A stretch of DNA of 64,000 nucleotides from DASUGC01 sp035606665 (lineage in GTDB: Bacteria > Acidobacteriota > Vicinamibacteria > Vicinamibacterales > SCN-69-37), in assembly GCA_035606665.1 (NCBI GenBank), contig DATNEY010000009.1:186001-250000 (forward strand). The letters run 5' to 3'. Shown here one piece after another: positions 1 through 8,272 of the stretch. The notes under the pieces were generated by a model. It saw only the letters and a list, made by a program, of their open reading frames with translations. It had not been told where the DNA came from and did no database searches. A program made the position numbers and the translations under genes. How positions within the stretch are numbered: position 1 is the first letter of the stretch; each line of letters starts with the position of its first letter.

Positions 1-273
1 GCTGGCGTGATCGGGTTCACGCGATCTCTAGCCAAGGAGATCGGTGTTCACGGCATCACGGTGAACGCCATAGCGCCTGGCGCGATCATCCCCGTGGGCG
101 AGCTCGACCCGGTGTCTGAGGAACGCGTCAAGCAAATCGTCGAGCACCAGTGCATACGTCAACCTCTCCGGGCCGAATACCTGGTTGGACCGATGATCTT
201 CCTGGCGTCGGACGATTCGAATTTCATCAGCGGTCAGATCCTGACCGTCGATGGGGGCGGGACGACGCATTAG
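1..273 (+). CDS. SDR family oxidoreductase, C-terminal part (5' end outside window)
   Basis: The reading frame is open from base 1 and ends at a TAG. The 90 visible residues are the end of a short-chain dehydrogenase/reductase (FabG-like). They include the helix after the catalytic Tyr/Lys (FTRSLAKEIG), the strand VNAIAPGAI, the tail FLASDDSNFISGQIL and the terminal TVDGGG signature of NAD(P)-dependent SDRs. The nucleotide-binding and catalytic part lies upstream of the window, so the substrate cannot be judged. The gene points the same way as the crotonase-, methyltransferase- and nuclease-like genes that follow, but a gap of about 360 bp separates it from them. Confidence 0.85.
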   Translation, partial: AGVIGFTRSLAKEIGVHGITVNAIAPGAIIPVGELDPVSEERVKQIVEHQCIRQPLRAEYLVGPMIFLASDDSNFISGQILTVDGGGTTH

Positions 274-633
274 AACCAGGCGCCGTCTTGTGCACGGTTC
301 GAGCGGAATGCGGATGCATCCCAACCGGAGCATCGCGGAGTGGAGGTCGGCCAGGGGCGGCAACCACGGCGCGGGTTCAAGTTGTGGAGCCGGATGTATG
401 CAATCCCTGCGCCACATTGACCACTCATAATTCTTCTTGTCTTTCGGTGTCTGCTTCGTTTCTTTTCTGCTCCATTGCGGTAGGATCTCTGCTGGGAAGC
501 CGATAAGATTGATGGTTTCCCGGAGGCCCGTCAGTGCGCGTCGCCCGGCGAGCGCATGGACATAGGCGTTGCCCATCTCGGTCAGCGCGATCGCGATGCC
601 TTTTTGGGAACGAGATTGGGGAGCGAGGAACCT
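274..633. other. gap between SDR and crotonase-like gene, no clear gene
   Basis: Open frames exist on both strands here (for example minus strand 717-28), but none resembles a family I know, and the largest runs antisense into both neighbouring genes. An ATG at 556 would extend the crotonase gene by 26 residues that do not look like crotonase sequence. The stretch may be decayed accessory DNA. Confidence 0.4.
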
Positions 634-1521
634 GTGGAGATTGGTTACGAGAAGAAGGCGCACCGAGCTCATCTCAGCATCGACACGGGCAAGCAGAATT
701 GGTTGCGCGCAGAGCATTTTGTTCAGCTATCGGAGGCCATGGCCAAGGCTGAACGCGACAATGATGTTGTATTCCTAGTAATTGAGTCGAAGGTCAACGG
801 CGTCTTTTCCTTCGGGTGCGACGTGACTGATGCGGCCGATAAGGTCGATCCCGAGCCACTTATCAGGAACTTCGTGATCTTCGCCAGACAATTGCTGAAC
901 ACGCGGCTGATTACCGTGGCCAAGATCGATGGCCTGTGCATCGGTGGAGGGTTCGAGCTGGTCTTGCTTTGCTCGCTCTCATATGTATCGACGCGATCAA
1001 CATTTCGCTTTCCGGAGATCTTGATCGGCTGTGCTCCACCGATCGCTGCAGCCATTTACCCCGCAATCGTAGGGCGAAGTCGAGCGCTCGATCACCTTCT
1101 GCACGCCACAAAGATCTCGGCAGCCGAGGCTGACAAACAACAAATCGTCTCTGAGGTTTTCGACGCGGCAACTTTCGAGGCTGATTTCGAGCGAAGACTG
1201 GACGAGCTCGAACAGATCGCCCTTGCCAACAGAGAAACAGCCGAAGCCCTGTCCGGTTGGCCTTCGTTTGCTCGGCAGTACTTGTCTTCGGTCGAAGTGC
1301 AGCAGGGCCTGATCGTCTCGGCAATGGCCACCGCGTTCAGTCGAATTGCCAGGCGCCAGCAAGTGAGGGATGCCTTTGGACGCATGATTGGCGAAAGCAT
1401 TTTTCGTTATAAGGTCCTGACGGAAAAGGGCATCATTGCAAAGGGCGTTCGGGAATACTGGAAACACCGAAACCGTGATGTCAAGGAGAGTAAGCAAGTA
1501 TTTCGCGGCGATTGGATCTAG
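634..1521 (+). CDS. crotonase / enoyl-CoA hydratase-isomerase superfamily protein
   Basis: The crotonase fold is recognisable from the first beta strand (VEIGYEKKAHRAHLSID), through the oxyanion-hole loop (FSFGCDV, where an AGAD-like motif is usual) and the second glycine-rich loop (IDGLCIGGGFELVLLCSL), to the PEILIGCAPPIAAA segment. The last resembles ring-diene-CoA hydratases of aromatic degradation more than fatty-acid enzymes. The family stabilises enolate anions of acyl-CoA thioesters. I chose the GTG at 634 because GAGG lies 6 bases upstream and the fold starts there; an ATG at 556 is the alternative. The C-terminal 60 residues are highly basic. It is followed after 66 bp by a methyltransferase-like gene on the same strand. 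Substrate unknown; family call is firm. Confidence 0.75.
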   Translation: MEIGYEKKAHRAHLSIDTGKQNWLRAEHFVQLSEAMAKAERDNDVVFLVIESKVNGVFSFGCDVTDAADKVDPEPLIRNFVIFARQLLNTRLITVAKIDGLCIGGGFELVLLCSLSYVSTRSTFRFPEILIGCAPPIAAAIYPAIVGRSRALDHLLHATKISAAEADKQQIVSEVFDAATFEADFERRLDELEQIALANRETAEALSGWPSFARQYLSSVEVQQGLIVSAMATAFSRIARRQQVRDAFGRMIGESIFRYKVLTEKGIIAKGVREYWKHRNRDVKESKQVFRGDWI

Positions 1522-1587
1522 ATCGTCTGCCGTGAGGTCTATCGACCCGCGGCAGAGTCTGCGTCCGGATCGAACGCTCTTCTGCCG

Positions 1588-2406
1588 GTGACTTCCGAAA
1601 TCATCGGCGATTCGGACTCAATCTTCAACCCAGAACGAGTCTTTCCGCATCACCGGTCTGCCCTGACTCTGCTCCGAGGACTCGTCGACCAGAAGACCGG
1701 CTGTCGATGGCTTGACCTCGCTTGCGGCCGCGGCCAGATGTACTCGCAGCTGACAATGAGCCTGCGCGTGGAGATTCGCCGAAAGTTGCGGCTCTATCTG
1801 CACGATGGCAAAGACGAACATGTCGCACACGCGCTCAGTGTGGTGGAGGGCAAGGACCTAGCGGCCGTTCATACCTCGACCGGCGCTCTTTCCATGTTCA
1901 GCTCGGTATACCCGCGTTCGCGATTCGACTTCGTTACCTTCGTCAATGCCGTTCATGAGATTTCGCCGAAGGCCCTGGTGTCACTCTTGATCGATTGTGT
2001 CGAGAGACTCTCCCGCCACGGAGTTCTGTATATCAGCGACATGGAAAGGCTGCCGATAGAGGCACTCGAACTTGGTGCAATCACATGGTCGCGTGATGAT
2101 ATCGATCTTCTTCTCCAACCGCTGTATCGACCAGCAGAGATCAACACAAGTCGATGGCCACACACCAAGGAGTACTCGTGGGACGCCATCCTTCGCCGCG
2201 CCAGCCTCTTGGCTCGCCCACGCGACGCGACAGATCGCATGAATGCTGTCGTGACGAATGTCCTGGAGGATCGCCTGGAAATCGCTCGCACAAGTCTCGA
2301 ACGGCTGACTATTAGCAAGCCCATAAGTCAACAAGAGGAAGAGAATCGCAGGCGACTTCTGTATGACTATTGGGCCATCTCCAGGGCTCTGAACGAAAGG
2401 ACCTAG
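1588..2406 (+). CDS. class I SAM-dependent methyltransferase-like protein
   Basis: A protein of 272 residues with a Rossmann-type methyltransferase motif I (RWLDLACGRGQMY, about residues 40-52) and a motif IV/post-IV region (DFVTFVNAVHEIS, then HGVLYISDME). This marks a SAM-binding fold, but I see no DNA-methylase catalytic motif such as DPPY, so the target may be a small molecule or protein. It starts at GTG. The stop codon lies 3 bp before the ATG of the TIR/Mrr fusion, so the two are almost certainly co-transcribed. The C-terminal third is charged, helix-rich and family-unassigned. It could supply self-protection or a substrate for the downstream nuclease; that is inference. Confidence 0.6.
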   Translation: MTSEIIGDSDSIFNPERVFPHHRSALTLLRGLVDQKTGCRWLDLACGRGQMYSQLTMSLRVEIRRKLRLYLHDGKDEHVAHALSVVEGKDLAAVHTSTGALSMFSSVYPRSRFDFVTFVNAVHEISPKALVSLLIDCVERLSRHGVLYISDMERLPIEALELGAITWSRDDIDLLLQPLYRPAEINTSRWPHTKEYSWDAILRRASLLARPRDATDRMNAVVTNVLEDRLEIARTSLERLTISKPISQQEEENRRRLLYDYWAISRALNERT

Positions 2407-2409
2407 GTC

Positions 2410-3252
2410 ATGGCGACCATCTTCTTAACCTTCAGCGAGCGCTCCAATGCCGACTTCATCATGACGCTCGTAGCAATCCTGAAGCGTGAGAAGTACGACG
2501 TCATTACGAGGCTCGATCATAATGACGAGTCTGGCTTGATTCCACACTCACAGATTAGACGCTCGGATATTGTCATTGCTTGGATCGATCAGCACGATCT
2601 GAATGTTTATCTCGAGGTTGGCTATGCGATTGGCGCTGGCAAGACCGTTCTTATTGCGCTGGCGCCCGAAATCGAACTGCCATCGATGCTGCGGGCCATT
2701 ACGGCGGTCAGGGTGAACTCACATGACACGAAGACCATCGTGGCACTCATCGGGTATTTGCGACGCCTTCCAGCCTTACCAAGACAGAAGAGGCGACGTT
2801 TTGCGTCCGCGCTGGAGGAACTTAGGACATTTCAAACGGAACCGGCCTACTTCGAGAAGCTTTCAGGTGCTGAGTTTGAGTCCCTGGTTTTCCGATGGAT
2901 GCGCGACCAAGGTTGGGATCCCGAATGGATCGACGACTTCTCTCGAACGGTCAAACGCAGGAAGCGCGGCAGCCGACCGGCGCCTCCAAGCCATGACTTC
3001 ATTCTAAGAAATCATCCGGAGGGCGGTTCGACGATCGTTAGCATCAAGAAAAGGGACCGCAATAATGTCGTACCGGTCGGCGATGTTAGAGAACTGCTCG
3101 AGCGACAGCGAAGCGTCGAGGCGTCGCAGTCAATTCTTCTGACGACTTCAACGTTCAGTGATTCTGCCCGTGGACTCGCACAGGTATTCACCCGGCGGAT
3201 TCTTCTTTGGACGATGGAGGACATTCTGGACAAGGGCAAGAAGACTCTGTGA
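2410..3252 (+). CDS. TIR/nucleoside-deoxyribosyltransferase-like domain fused to Mrr-like restriction nuclease
   Basis: Residues 1-120 form an alpha/beta domain of the TIR/NDT superfamily. It opens with a beta strand (ATIFLTFSE), continues with IRRSDIVIAWID, and has the motif NVYLEVGYAIGAGKTVLIAL. Glu69 in this motif sits where family members carry the catalytic or NAD/nucleotide-binding acid. Residues 148-278 resemble the Mrr catalytic domain: GAEFESLVFRWM, Asp196, a SIKK segment (211-214) where Mrr proteins have QxK, and the closing LLTTSTFSDSAR...RILLWTMEDIL. The Gln-to-Ser change at 211 leaves Lys213 in place. The gene lies 3 bp after the methyltransferase-like gene and just before tRNA-Ser. 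By analogy with TIR and Mrr defence effectors it could be an abortive-infection or restriction effector; untested. Confidence 0.65.
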   Translation: MATIFLTFSERSNADFIMTLVAILKREKYDVITRLDHNDESGLIPHSQIRRSDIVIAWIDQHDLNVYLEVGYAIGAGKTVLIALAPEIELPSMLRAITAVRVNSHDTKTIVALIGYLRRLPALPRQKRRRFASALEELRTFQTEPAYFEKLSGAEFESLVFRWMRDQGWDPEWIDDFSRTVKRRKRGSRPAPPSHDFILRNHPEGGSTIVSIKKRDRNNVVPVGDVRELLERQRSVEASQSILLTTSTFSDSARGLAQVFTRRILLWTMEDILDKGKKTL

Positions 3253-3399
3253 TTGCGACGGCGAGTGTACCCGGGTCGCACCCGGACCTTGCGAGCCTCT
3301 TGCGACCATTCAGCAAAAGGCCTGGCCTGAAAAACCGCCGCGCTCGCGTAGAATGGCTCGATCATACAAGTCGTGATTTCACGTACACTTACAATCCGC

Positions 3400-3493
3400 G
3401 GTGAGGTGGCTGAGTGGCCGAAAGCGGCGGTTTGCTAAACCGTTGTACTGGCTTAAACCGGTACCCAGGGTTCGAATCCCTGCCTCACCGCCA
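3400..3493 (+). tRNA. tRNA-Ser (anticodon GCT)
   Basis: The acceptor stem GGTGAGG (3400-3406) pairs with CCTCACC (3483-3489), followed by discriminator G and an encoded CCA (3491-3493). The anticodon loop TTGCTAA has GCT at 3434-3436. A long variable arm follows, as expected for a class II serine tRNA, and then the T arm GGGTTCGAATCCC. The gene is intact. Its 3' end is repeated downstream, marking it as the attachment site of the integrase at 3518-4618. Confidence 0.95.
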
Positions 3494-3494
3494 A
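3468..3494 (+). repeat. attL: tRNA-Ser 3' end (27-bp direct repeat, copy 1)
   Basis: These 27 bases run from the T arm through CCA and one further A. They are repeated without mismatch at 7076-7102, shortened to 22 bases at 7186-7207, and reduced to 15 bases at 4806-4820. Integration into a tRNA 3' end that rebuilds the gene is standard for tyrosine recombinases. Confidence 0.85.
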
Positions 3495-3517
3495 TTAAGT
3501 GGTTCGAACGACTGACT

Positions 3518-4618
3518 TTACCGATTCGTACCACCTGCCGTCTCCAAAATGTCTCCACGCTGCGGGCCGTCGAGCAGCTTGATCGCTGCGTCGAGGGCGG
3601 CCGGGCTCAAGTGCATGTACCGCTGCGTCATCGACAGATCCTGATGGCCAAGTAGTTCCTGTATCGCCTTCGCCGGTGCTCCACGCATCGCCAAGTGCGA
3701 ACAGAACGTGTGCCGGAGGATGTGAACGCCTTCGTATGTGAGATTCGCACGCCGCGCCGCACGCTTCATCCGGTATTGCACCTTCTGCCTCGTCAGTGCG
3801 CTGCCATCGTCTTCGCAAATCACTCGCGGGCCTCGCAAATGCCGATGGTCCCGAAGTGAAATCGTCAAACGATTGGTCAACGGCACGTAGCGGAAGCGTC
3901 CGTTCTTCGGGGCCGTGATTTCGCCCTTCCACTCGGAACGCCGCACGCAGAGCATCCGTTTTGAGAGGTCGACGTCGGCCCACTCCAACGCGATGATCTC
4001 TCCGCATCGCAGCCCTGCATCGCCACCCAGGAGCACAATCAACCGCGCCTGAGCATCAATGGCCGTGGCCGCTGCGATTAGCCGCTCGTATTCGTCGAAG
4101 TCATGAAACGCCATCGTCAACTTCTGCACCGGCAACAATCGGACCGTGCAGGGCATTCGCTCGATGACATTCCATTCGATCGCCTTCCTGAGCAGCGTGT
4201 TCAGCACAGTCAACACGTTATTGACTGTCTTCGGGGATCGAGCTCGCAACGTGCTTTTCATCCGCTGAACATCCTCACTCTTGATCGCGTCCAGTTTCTG
4301 ATTTCCGACCAATGGAATCAGATGGGTCTTGATAATCGATTCCTTCGCTGCGATTCCGCTCGGCTTCTGCCGGTTGGCGCGTGCGTGGCCGTCAACAAAT
4401 CTCGGCGCGAACTCTTCTAGGGTGGGCACCTCTTTCTCCGGCTGGGCCTGACCGTGACGCAGCAGATGCCGCTCCCGGTCTTCGCCCCATCGTTGAGCCG
4501 CTGACTTCGAGGACACCGGGGCCTTACTCCGGTCTCGAAGGCGCGACCCGTCTGGCAGCCGCGAAGTGATGTCCACTTCCCAGCCGCCGCTACGGAACGG
4601 TCGGACTTTCACGCTCAT
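3518..4618 (-). CDS. tyrosine recombinase / site-specific integrase
   Basis: A 366-residue phage-type integrase. It has an N-terminal SAM-like core-binding domain (about 65-160) and a C-terminal catalytic domain with all key residues: Arg204 (AGLRCGEI), His299 and Arg302 (HILRHTF), His325 (LLGHQD) and the nucleophile Tyr334 (TQRYMHL). The gene is read toward the tRNA and ends 25 bp from its 3' end, the usual arrangement for tRNA-targeting integrases. Length is normal and no frame damage is seen, so it could still be active. Its last codons (GDILET) are echoed by a relic at 6925-6944. Confidence 0.93.
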   Translation of the reverse strand: MSVKVRPFRSGGWEVDITSRLPDGSRLRDRSKAPVSSKSAAQRWGEDRERHLLRHGQAQPEKEVPTLEEFAPRFVDGHARANRQKPSGIAAKESIIKTHLIPLVGNQKLDAIKSEDVQRMKSTLRARSPKTVNNVLTVLNTLLRKAIEWNVIERMPCTVRLLPVQKLTMAFHDFDEYERLIAAATAIDAQARLIVLLGGDAGLRCGEIIALEWADVDLSKRMLCVRRSEWKGEITAPKNGRFRYVPLTNRLTISLRDHRHLRGPRVICEDDGSALTRQKVQYRMKRAARRANLTYEGVHILRHTFCSHLAMRGAPAKAIQELLGHQDLSMTQRYMHLSPAALDAAIKLLDGPQRGDILETAGGTNR

Positions 4619-4690
4619 CGCCTACTCCTTCGGCGATGACGCGCAGTTTTGGTCCAGCCACTCTAGCAGACGATCCGAGCGGAGGAGCAC

Positions 4691-4820
4691 GCGGCGACTC
4701 AAGAGGATCGCAGAGCACGATCTTTCTGTCGCTAACACCTGCTCAGTCAGCAGCTTAGGCACCAAAACCGCACGCCATCACCAACTTAGAGAAACGCGGC
4801 TCAACGGGTTCGAATCCCTG
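4691..4820. repeat. 130-bp direct repeat, copy A (with decayed att core)
   Basis: Aligns without gaps to 6961-7090 at a fixed offset of 2270 bp, with 113 of 130 positions identical by my count. The last 15 bases are the T-arm core GGGTTCGAATCCCTG; the rest of the tRNA end is lost. It probably marks the right end of the integrase-only element. It fills much of the 432-bp gap between integrase and lipase; in the rest (4821-5050) I see no clear gene. Confidence 0.8.
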
Positions 4821-5050
4821 TTTCGCGGACGCTTGGTCTTGGGAGGATCAATCGCGCAGGTTATTTCGGCAATAATCCCAAAGTTTCATGCGTGGGCGAG
4901 AGCAACGGGTCGAGGCTGGCCGGGTTCGTCAGCGCATCTCGCGCGGAAACGGGGACGCCGAGTGCGAGGCAGATCGACCTGGAGCATCCGGCTGAGGTAC
5001 TTCGCGCGACTTGACTCAACAAACGCAGCTGCAACCGCCGCCGATGAGCA

Positions 5051-6913
5051 ATGGGGCAATTCCACATGACTGTCGCCGAGGAACAACCGCCCCAAGAACC
5101 GAGTAAGTGGGCCGCCCTTCTGATTCACGGAGTCGGGCCCTTCGACGCCGATGAGCACTCACAAGTAATTCAGACTGTTCTCGCGGAGAATGACGAACAG
5201 TCTGTAGCGACTTCCGCCTTCGACTGGCGTCTGAGAATGGGAGATGTGACGGGCGACGGAGCCCTCAGAACTTCAGCAGTTGGGGCGATTGCATCAGCCT
5301 TCCAGGATTTTTCGGTCGCTACCGTTAGTGGACATCGAAAGCCAACAAGCGTGTCTGCGGCCCTTGTCCTTGGGCTTTTTGTCTTCGGCACTGTGTTGTT
5401 CGTTCCAGCGGCAAGCTGCACGCTTGCGGGATACCGTGCTGTTCAAGCAGACGCATCAAACCGAGCGCGAGAGTATGCTCGTGCCGTTGAGCGTCATGAG
5501 GCCACGTACAGCCTCGCGCAAGTCTGGAGGGATGCGGTCCTGTCCGGCGACGTTCAGCGTCAAGCGTTGGTCGAACGAGTATTGCGAATTGGTGGGGAGT
5601 TAGCCGCCCTCACAGGTACGCTCCCCCCTCCTTCGAAGCGCGGTCCGTCTGCCTGGGCAGTCGCCATCGTTGTATCTGCAGCTCTGGCGTGGGGCCTCTA
5701 CTTTGTGGCCGTCGCTTCTGTCTTGGCTGGTTGCGCCAGCTCCCGGCATCCCTCGGCACTACCGGGACGCTGTCTCGCGCTCGGCGTTGCGATGGCTTGG
5801 TCCGCGATCCACTTCTTTCTGGTCACTCCGCTACTCGTTCTCCGATTCGCAGGGCGACATATTGTTCTGTCGGCATTCGCCGCCGTGTTTCTACACCTTC
5901 TCCTTGAACTTGCTTTCCCGGCTATGTCACTTGCGACGTACGACCGACTAGGCCCGCCGCGCCAGATTTTTGTCGGTATCTTGTTGCCTTACTCGGCGAC
6001 TGCCGAGGTGCTCAGAATTCTTGGACAGTCGCTGGCGGCCGTCCTACTGGTGGCTGCGTATCTACGCTATGTCAACCCGTTCCTGATGAAACGGCTCGCG
6101 GAACCCATTGGCTTGGCGTTGTTGGTAGTTTCTGACGTGGCTCGCTACGTCTCAGACCAGAACTACTGGCGGCGTTTGCATCTCGCGCTCAAGAGTACGC
6201 TTGAGGCGCTGCCGCACGATAGAAACATCGTTGTCGTCGGGCACAGCTTGGGAAGCGCGATTGCCGTCGATCACCTTCGGTACTTTCCCGATCACTTTAC
6301 GGCGCACAGATCCGTGACGCTCATAACGATGGGGTCTCCGCTAAGGCGCCTACTCAGCCGGTTCGTCGCCAGTCGCTACCCTCCGTGCGAGGAGCTTGAG
6401 GCGCTCCTCGCGTCATCGTTACCGCACTTTAGGTGGTTCAATATCTACCGACCACTCGACCCGATCGGCTCGTCATTATTTCCGGTCGAGGGGCACGACC
6501 TGTCTACAAGACAATGGAGGCGCTGGCTGCCATGGACTGCGCACACATCGTACTGGGGCGATCCCGTGGTCTTCGCCGCCATCAAGAGTGCCTGTAGCCG
6601 CCCTGGCCGGAGACAGGAACGCCGAATCGTGACGATGGAAGACACCCCTTTTCTTCCGTTAGAGTGGCCTACATCCCGGCTCCGTCGACGAGTCGCGATT
6701 GGTCTCGCAAACCTATCTGCTCTGGTGGTCTGGATTCTTGGCGTAGTGCTTTTTCAGGCGTCGACCAAGCCAGATCAGCCCATTGAGTTACTGGCCGTTG
6801 TCTGGTTGGCCGTGACGGTTCTGCTTGCCAAACAACTGCTGTTGCCATTCTTTCGAAGTGCCTGCGGGGTTAGTAAGGACGCTGAGCTCGAAAAGACTCG
6901 GCCGAGTCTGTAA
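5051..6913 (+). CDS. large membrane alpha/beta hydrolase (lipase-like), element cargo
   Basis: A 620-residue protein that starts with an alpha/beta-hydrolase oxyanion-type strand (WAALLIHGVGPFD, about 19-31). Several hydrophobic segments follow (about 98-120, 198-225, 232-300, 330-350). The nucleophile elbow VVVGHSLGSAIAVDH has Ser399, then come GSPLRRL and a region around 455-500 with acidic and His residues. Two more transmembrane helices lie near 545-600. The split of the hydrolase core by a membrane domain is unusual. An ATG at 5066 is an alternative start. It is the only cargo of the second element, suggesting a phage- or competitor-related membrane role, but this is inference; the substrate is unknown. 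Confidence 0.65.
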   Translation: MGQFHMTVAEEQPPQEPSKWAALLIHGVGPFDADEHSQVIQTVLAENDEQSVATSAFDWRLRMGDVTGDGALRTSAVGAIASAFQDFSVATVSGHRKPTSVSAALVLGLFVFGTVLFVPAASCTLAGYRAVQADASNRAREYARAVERHEATYSLAQVWRDAVLSGDVQRQALVERVLRIGGELAALTGTLPPPSKRGPSAWAVAIVVSAALAWGLYFVAVASVLAGCASSRHPSALPGRCLALGVAMAWSAIHFFLVTPLLVLRFAGRHIVLSAFAAVFLHLLLELAFPAMSLATYDRLGPPRQIFVGILLPYSATAEVLRILGQSLAAVLLVAAYLRYVNPFLMKRLAEPIGLALLVVSDVARYVSDQNYWRRLHLALKSTLEALPHDRNIVVVGHSLGSAIAVDHLRYFPDHFTAHRSVTLITMGSPLRRLLSRFVASRYPPCEELEALLASSLPHFRWFNIYRPLDPIGSSLFPVEGHDLSTRQWRRWLPWTAHTSYWGDPVVFAAIKSACSRPGRRQERRIVTMEDTPFLPLEWPTSRLRRRVAIGLANLSALVVWILGVVLFQASTKPDQPIELLAVVWLAVTVLLAKQLLLPFFRSACGVSKDAELEKTRPSL

Positions 6914-6924
6914 AGGGCCTGAAA

Positions 6925-6944
6925 CCGTCTCCAGAATGTCTCCA
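6925..6944 (-). pseudogene. relic of an integrase 3' end
   Basis: Twenty bases match the end of the intact integrase gene (3538-3557) at 19 positions and still encode the residues GDILET in the minus-strand sense. The rest of the gene is gone. The relic lies directly left of repeat copy B, where an integrase would be expected. Confidence 0.55.
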
Positions 6945-6960
6945 AGACCGAGGTCGATTC

Positions 6961-7090
6961 GAGCGGACTCCAGGGGATCGGAGAGGACGATCGTTCCGTC
7001 GCTAGCACCAACTCAGTCAGTCGCTTAGGCACCAAAACCGCACGCCATCGCCAACTTAGAGAAAAGCGGCTCAGCGGGTTCGAATCCCTG
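6961..7090. repeat. 130-bp direct repeat, copy B
   Basis: Partner of 4691-4820. Here the att core continues into the complete 27-bp tRNA-Ser 3' end, so this copy is the right end of the cargo element. With the integrase relic and two att copies it accounts for the 308-bp gap between the lipase and VanZ-like genes; no further gene is seen there. Confidence 0.8.
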
Positions 7091-7102
7091 CCTCACCGCC
7101 AA
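7076..7102 (+). repeat. attR: tRNA-Ser 3' end (copy 2)
   Basis: Identical over 27 bases to 3468-3494, without the rest of a tRNA gene. This is the right boundary of the tandem element. Confidence 0.85.
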
Positions 7103-7185
7103 CTCACTCGCTCCCGCTTCGTTCCTCGGCGGGGAGGCCGATTCAGGCACCTCCCGATTCGCCTCTGGCTCATCGGGAACGGGCA

Positions 7186-7207
7186 CGAATCCCTGCCTCA
7201 CCGCCAA
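7186..7207 (+). repeat. third att relic (22 bp of tRNA-Ser 3' end)
   Basis: Matches the last 22 bases of the 27-bp att repeat. The 83 bp between it and attR hold no gene and are probably the remains of an older insertion at the same tRNA. Confidence 0.7.
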
Positions 7208-7221
7208 CCTTCGCTAGGTCC

Positions 7222-8244
7222 TCACCGCCACCACACATAGATCGGATAGGGATTTGCCCTGCTGACCCAGGGCCGCGTGTCACTCGCGGCGATCGCGCCG
7301 ACGTTCTTGCGCTGTTCCTCCGGCCACCGGCCCCCTTTGGGCGTGTTGTACGTCGGGAAATCAAGAACCGGCTGGAAGTACTGCTCGAGAATCAGGTTTT
7401 CCCTCCACTGCGTCAGTGGATCGTTGCTCGCTTCGTTCCGAGCCTGGATGTGCCACAGGCCCTCGGACATGTACTGATCCTCCATCGAATAGCGCCGCAA
7501 GGTCGTCAGCGGTTCTGTCCTCCAGCGTCGCGCGCGATCGGCCGCGTTCGCGAGCAACTCGCTCGCGGTGTAGCGCGATCGAAACGTTCCAATTCCCGGA
7601 TCACGCACTTCGTGGCCGACATGAACGATATGGAAGAAAGTCGCGAATAGCAGGGTTGTCGCGCCGAGCATCGCGACGAACTCCCGCCGGTGCGAACGCT
7701 CTGGCTGAAAATGCCCGTCTCGTCCCCGCAGCGCGGCAGCGAACGCCAGGCCGCAGACGATCGCGACACTGTTCAACAGCACATCACGCCACTCGCCGAC
7801 CCGGATCGGCACGAACCACTGGATACCTTCGTCCAGTGTCCCAACCATGAAGACGGCGAGGAACGCGAGCAGAAGAGCACCAGCCGCGCTTCTATCGCTC
7901 CAGACGCGGTGATAGAGCAGCGCCAGGAATCCGTACTCCGCGAAGTGAAACCGCTCGACGGCATCAACATTCGCGTTTCCCGTGGCCGTCGCCAGTGAGT
8001 ACAGCGCGCCGGCCGCGATGGCCGCGACCATAAGGCCAAAGCGGCTCGCTCGTCCCTCGCGGATTGTGGCCATCGCGTACACGACGCCGGCCCCGATCGA
8101 CGCAACGACGAACGCGCCGAGGATCAGCCGATACTGGCCGGGGAACGCCGCCTGGATGGCGCCGCGGATCTGCCCGATCGCCGGCGCGCTGACGAGCACG
8201 ACGAAGGAAACCCCGAGGGCCAGCGCCAGGCGTCGGGTGCGCAC
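7222..8244 (-). CDS. VanZ-like membrane protein
   Basis: A 340-residue protein with about five hydrophobic segments in its first 190 residues. The VanZ-family signature surrounds residues 145-165: a conserved acidic DEGIQ, then RVGEWRDVLLNSVAIVCG, in which Arg, Asp and Asn are the typical family residues. The C-terminal 130 residues are soluble and charged, and longer than in plain VanZ proteins. VanZ relatives are membrane proteins of unclear biochemistry, one being linked to teicoplanin resistance. The gene starts 28 bp after the stop of the upstream alpha/beta hydrolase and is likely in one operon with it. Confidence 0.7.
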   Translation of the reverse strand: MRTRRLALALGVSFVVLVSAPAIGQIRGAIQAAFPGQYRLILGAFVVASIGAGVVYAMATIREGRASRFGLMVAAIAAGALYSLATATGNANVDAVERFHFAEYGFLALLYHRVWSDRSAAGALLLAFLAVFMVGTLDEGIQWFVPIRVGEWRDVLLNSVAIVCGLAFAAALRGRDGHFQPERSHRREFVAMLGATTLLFATFFHIVHVGHEVRDPGIGTFRSRYTASELLANAADRARRWRTEPLTTLRRYSMEDQYMSEGLWHIQARNEASNDPLTQWRENLILEQYFQPVLDFPTYNTPKGGRWPEEQRKNVGAIAASDTRPWVSRANPYPIYVWWR

Positions 8245-8272
8245 GCATGGAGTCTAGATCTTGTTTCTCCCA

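Larger units (their letters stand above)
3468..7102. mobile_element. tandem integrative elements at tRNA-Ser(GCT)
   Basis: A 3.6-kb block bounded by perfect 27-bp copies of the tRNA-Ser 3' end. It holds one intact integrase (minus strand, C-terminus next to the tRNA) and a membrane lipase gene. A 130-bp segment with a decayed att core lies in the middle (4691-4820) and again at the right end (6961-7090). The best reading is two elements: an integrase-only unit (3468-4820), then a cargo unit (4821-7102) whose integrase has been deleted down to about 20 bp. A third att relic lies at 7186-7207. Confidence 0.65.

Noticed and set aside
28..717. 229-codon open frame on the minus strand
   Set aside because: It runs antisense to both the SDR and crotonase genes, shows no family likeness and has no ribosome site; most likely a chance frame in GC-rich DNA.
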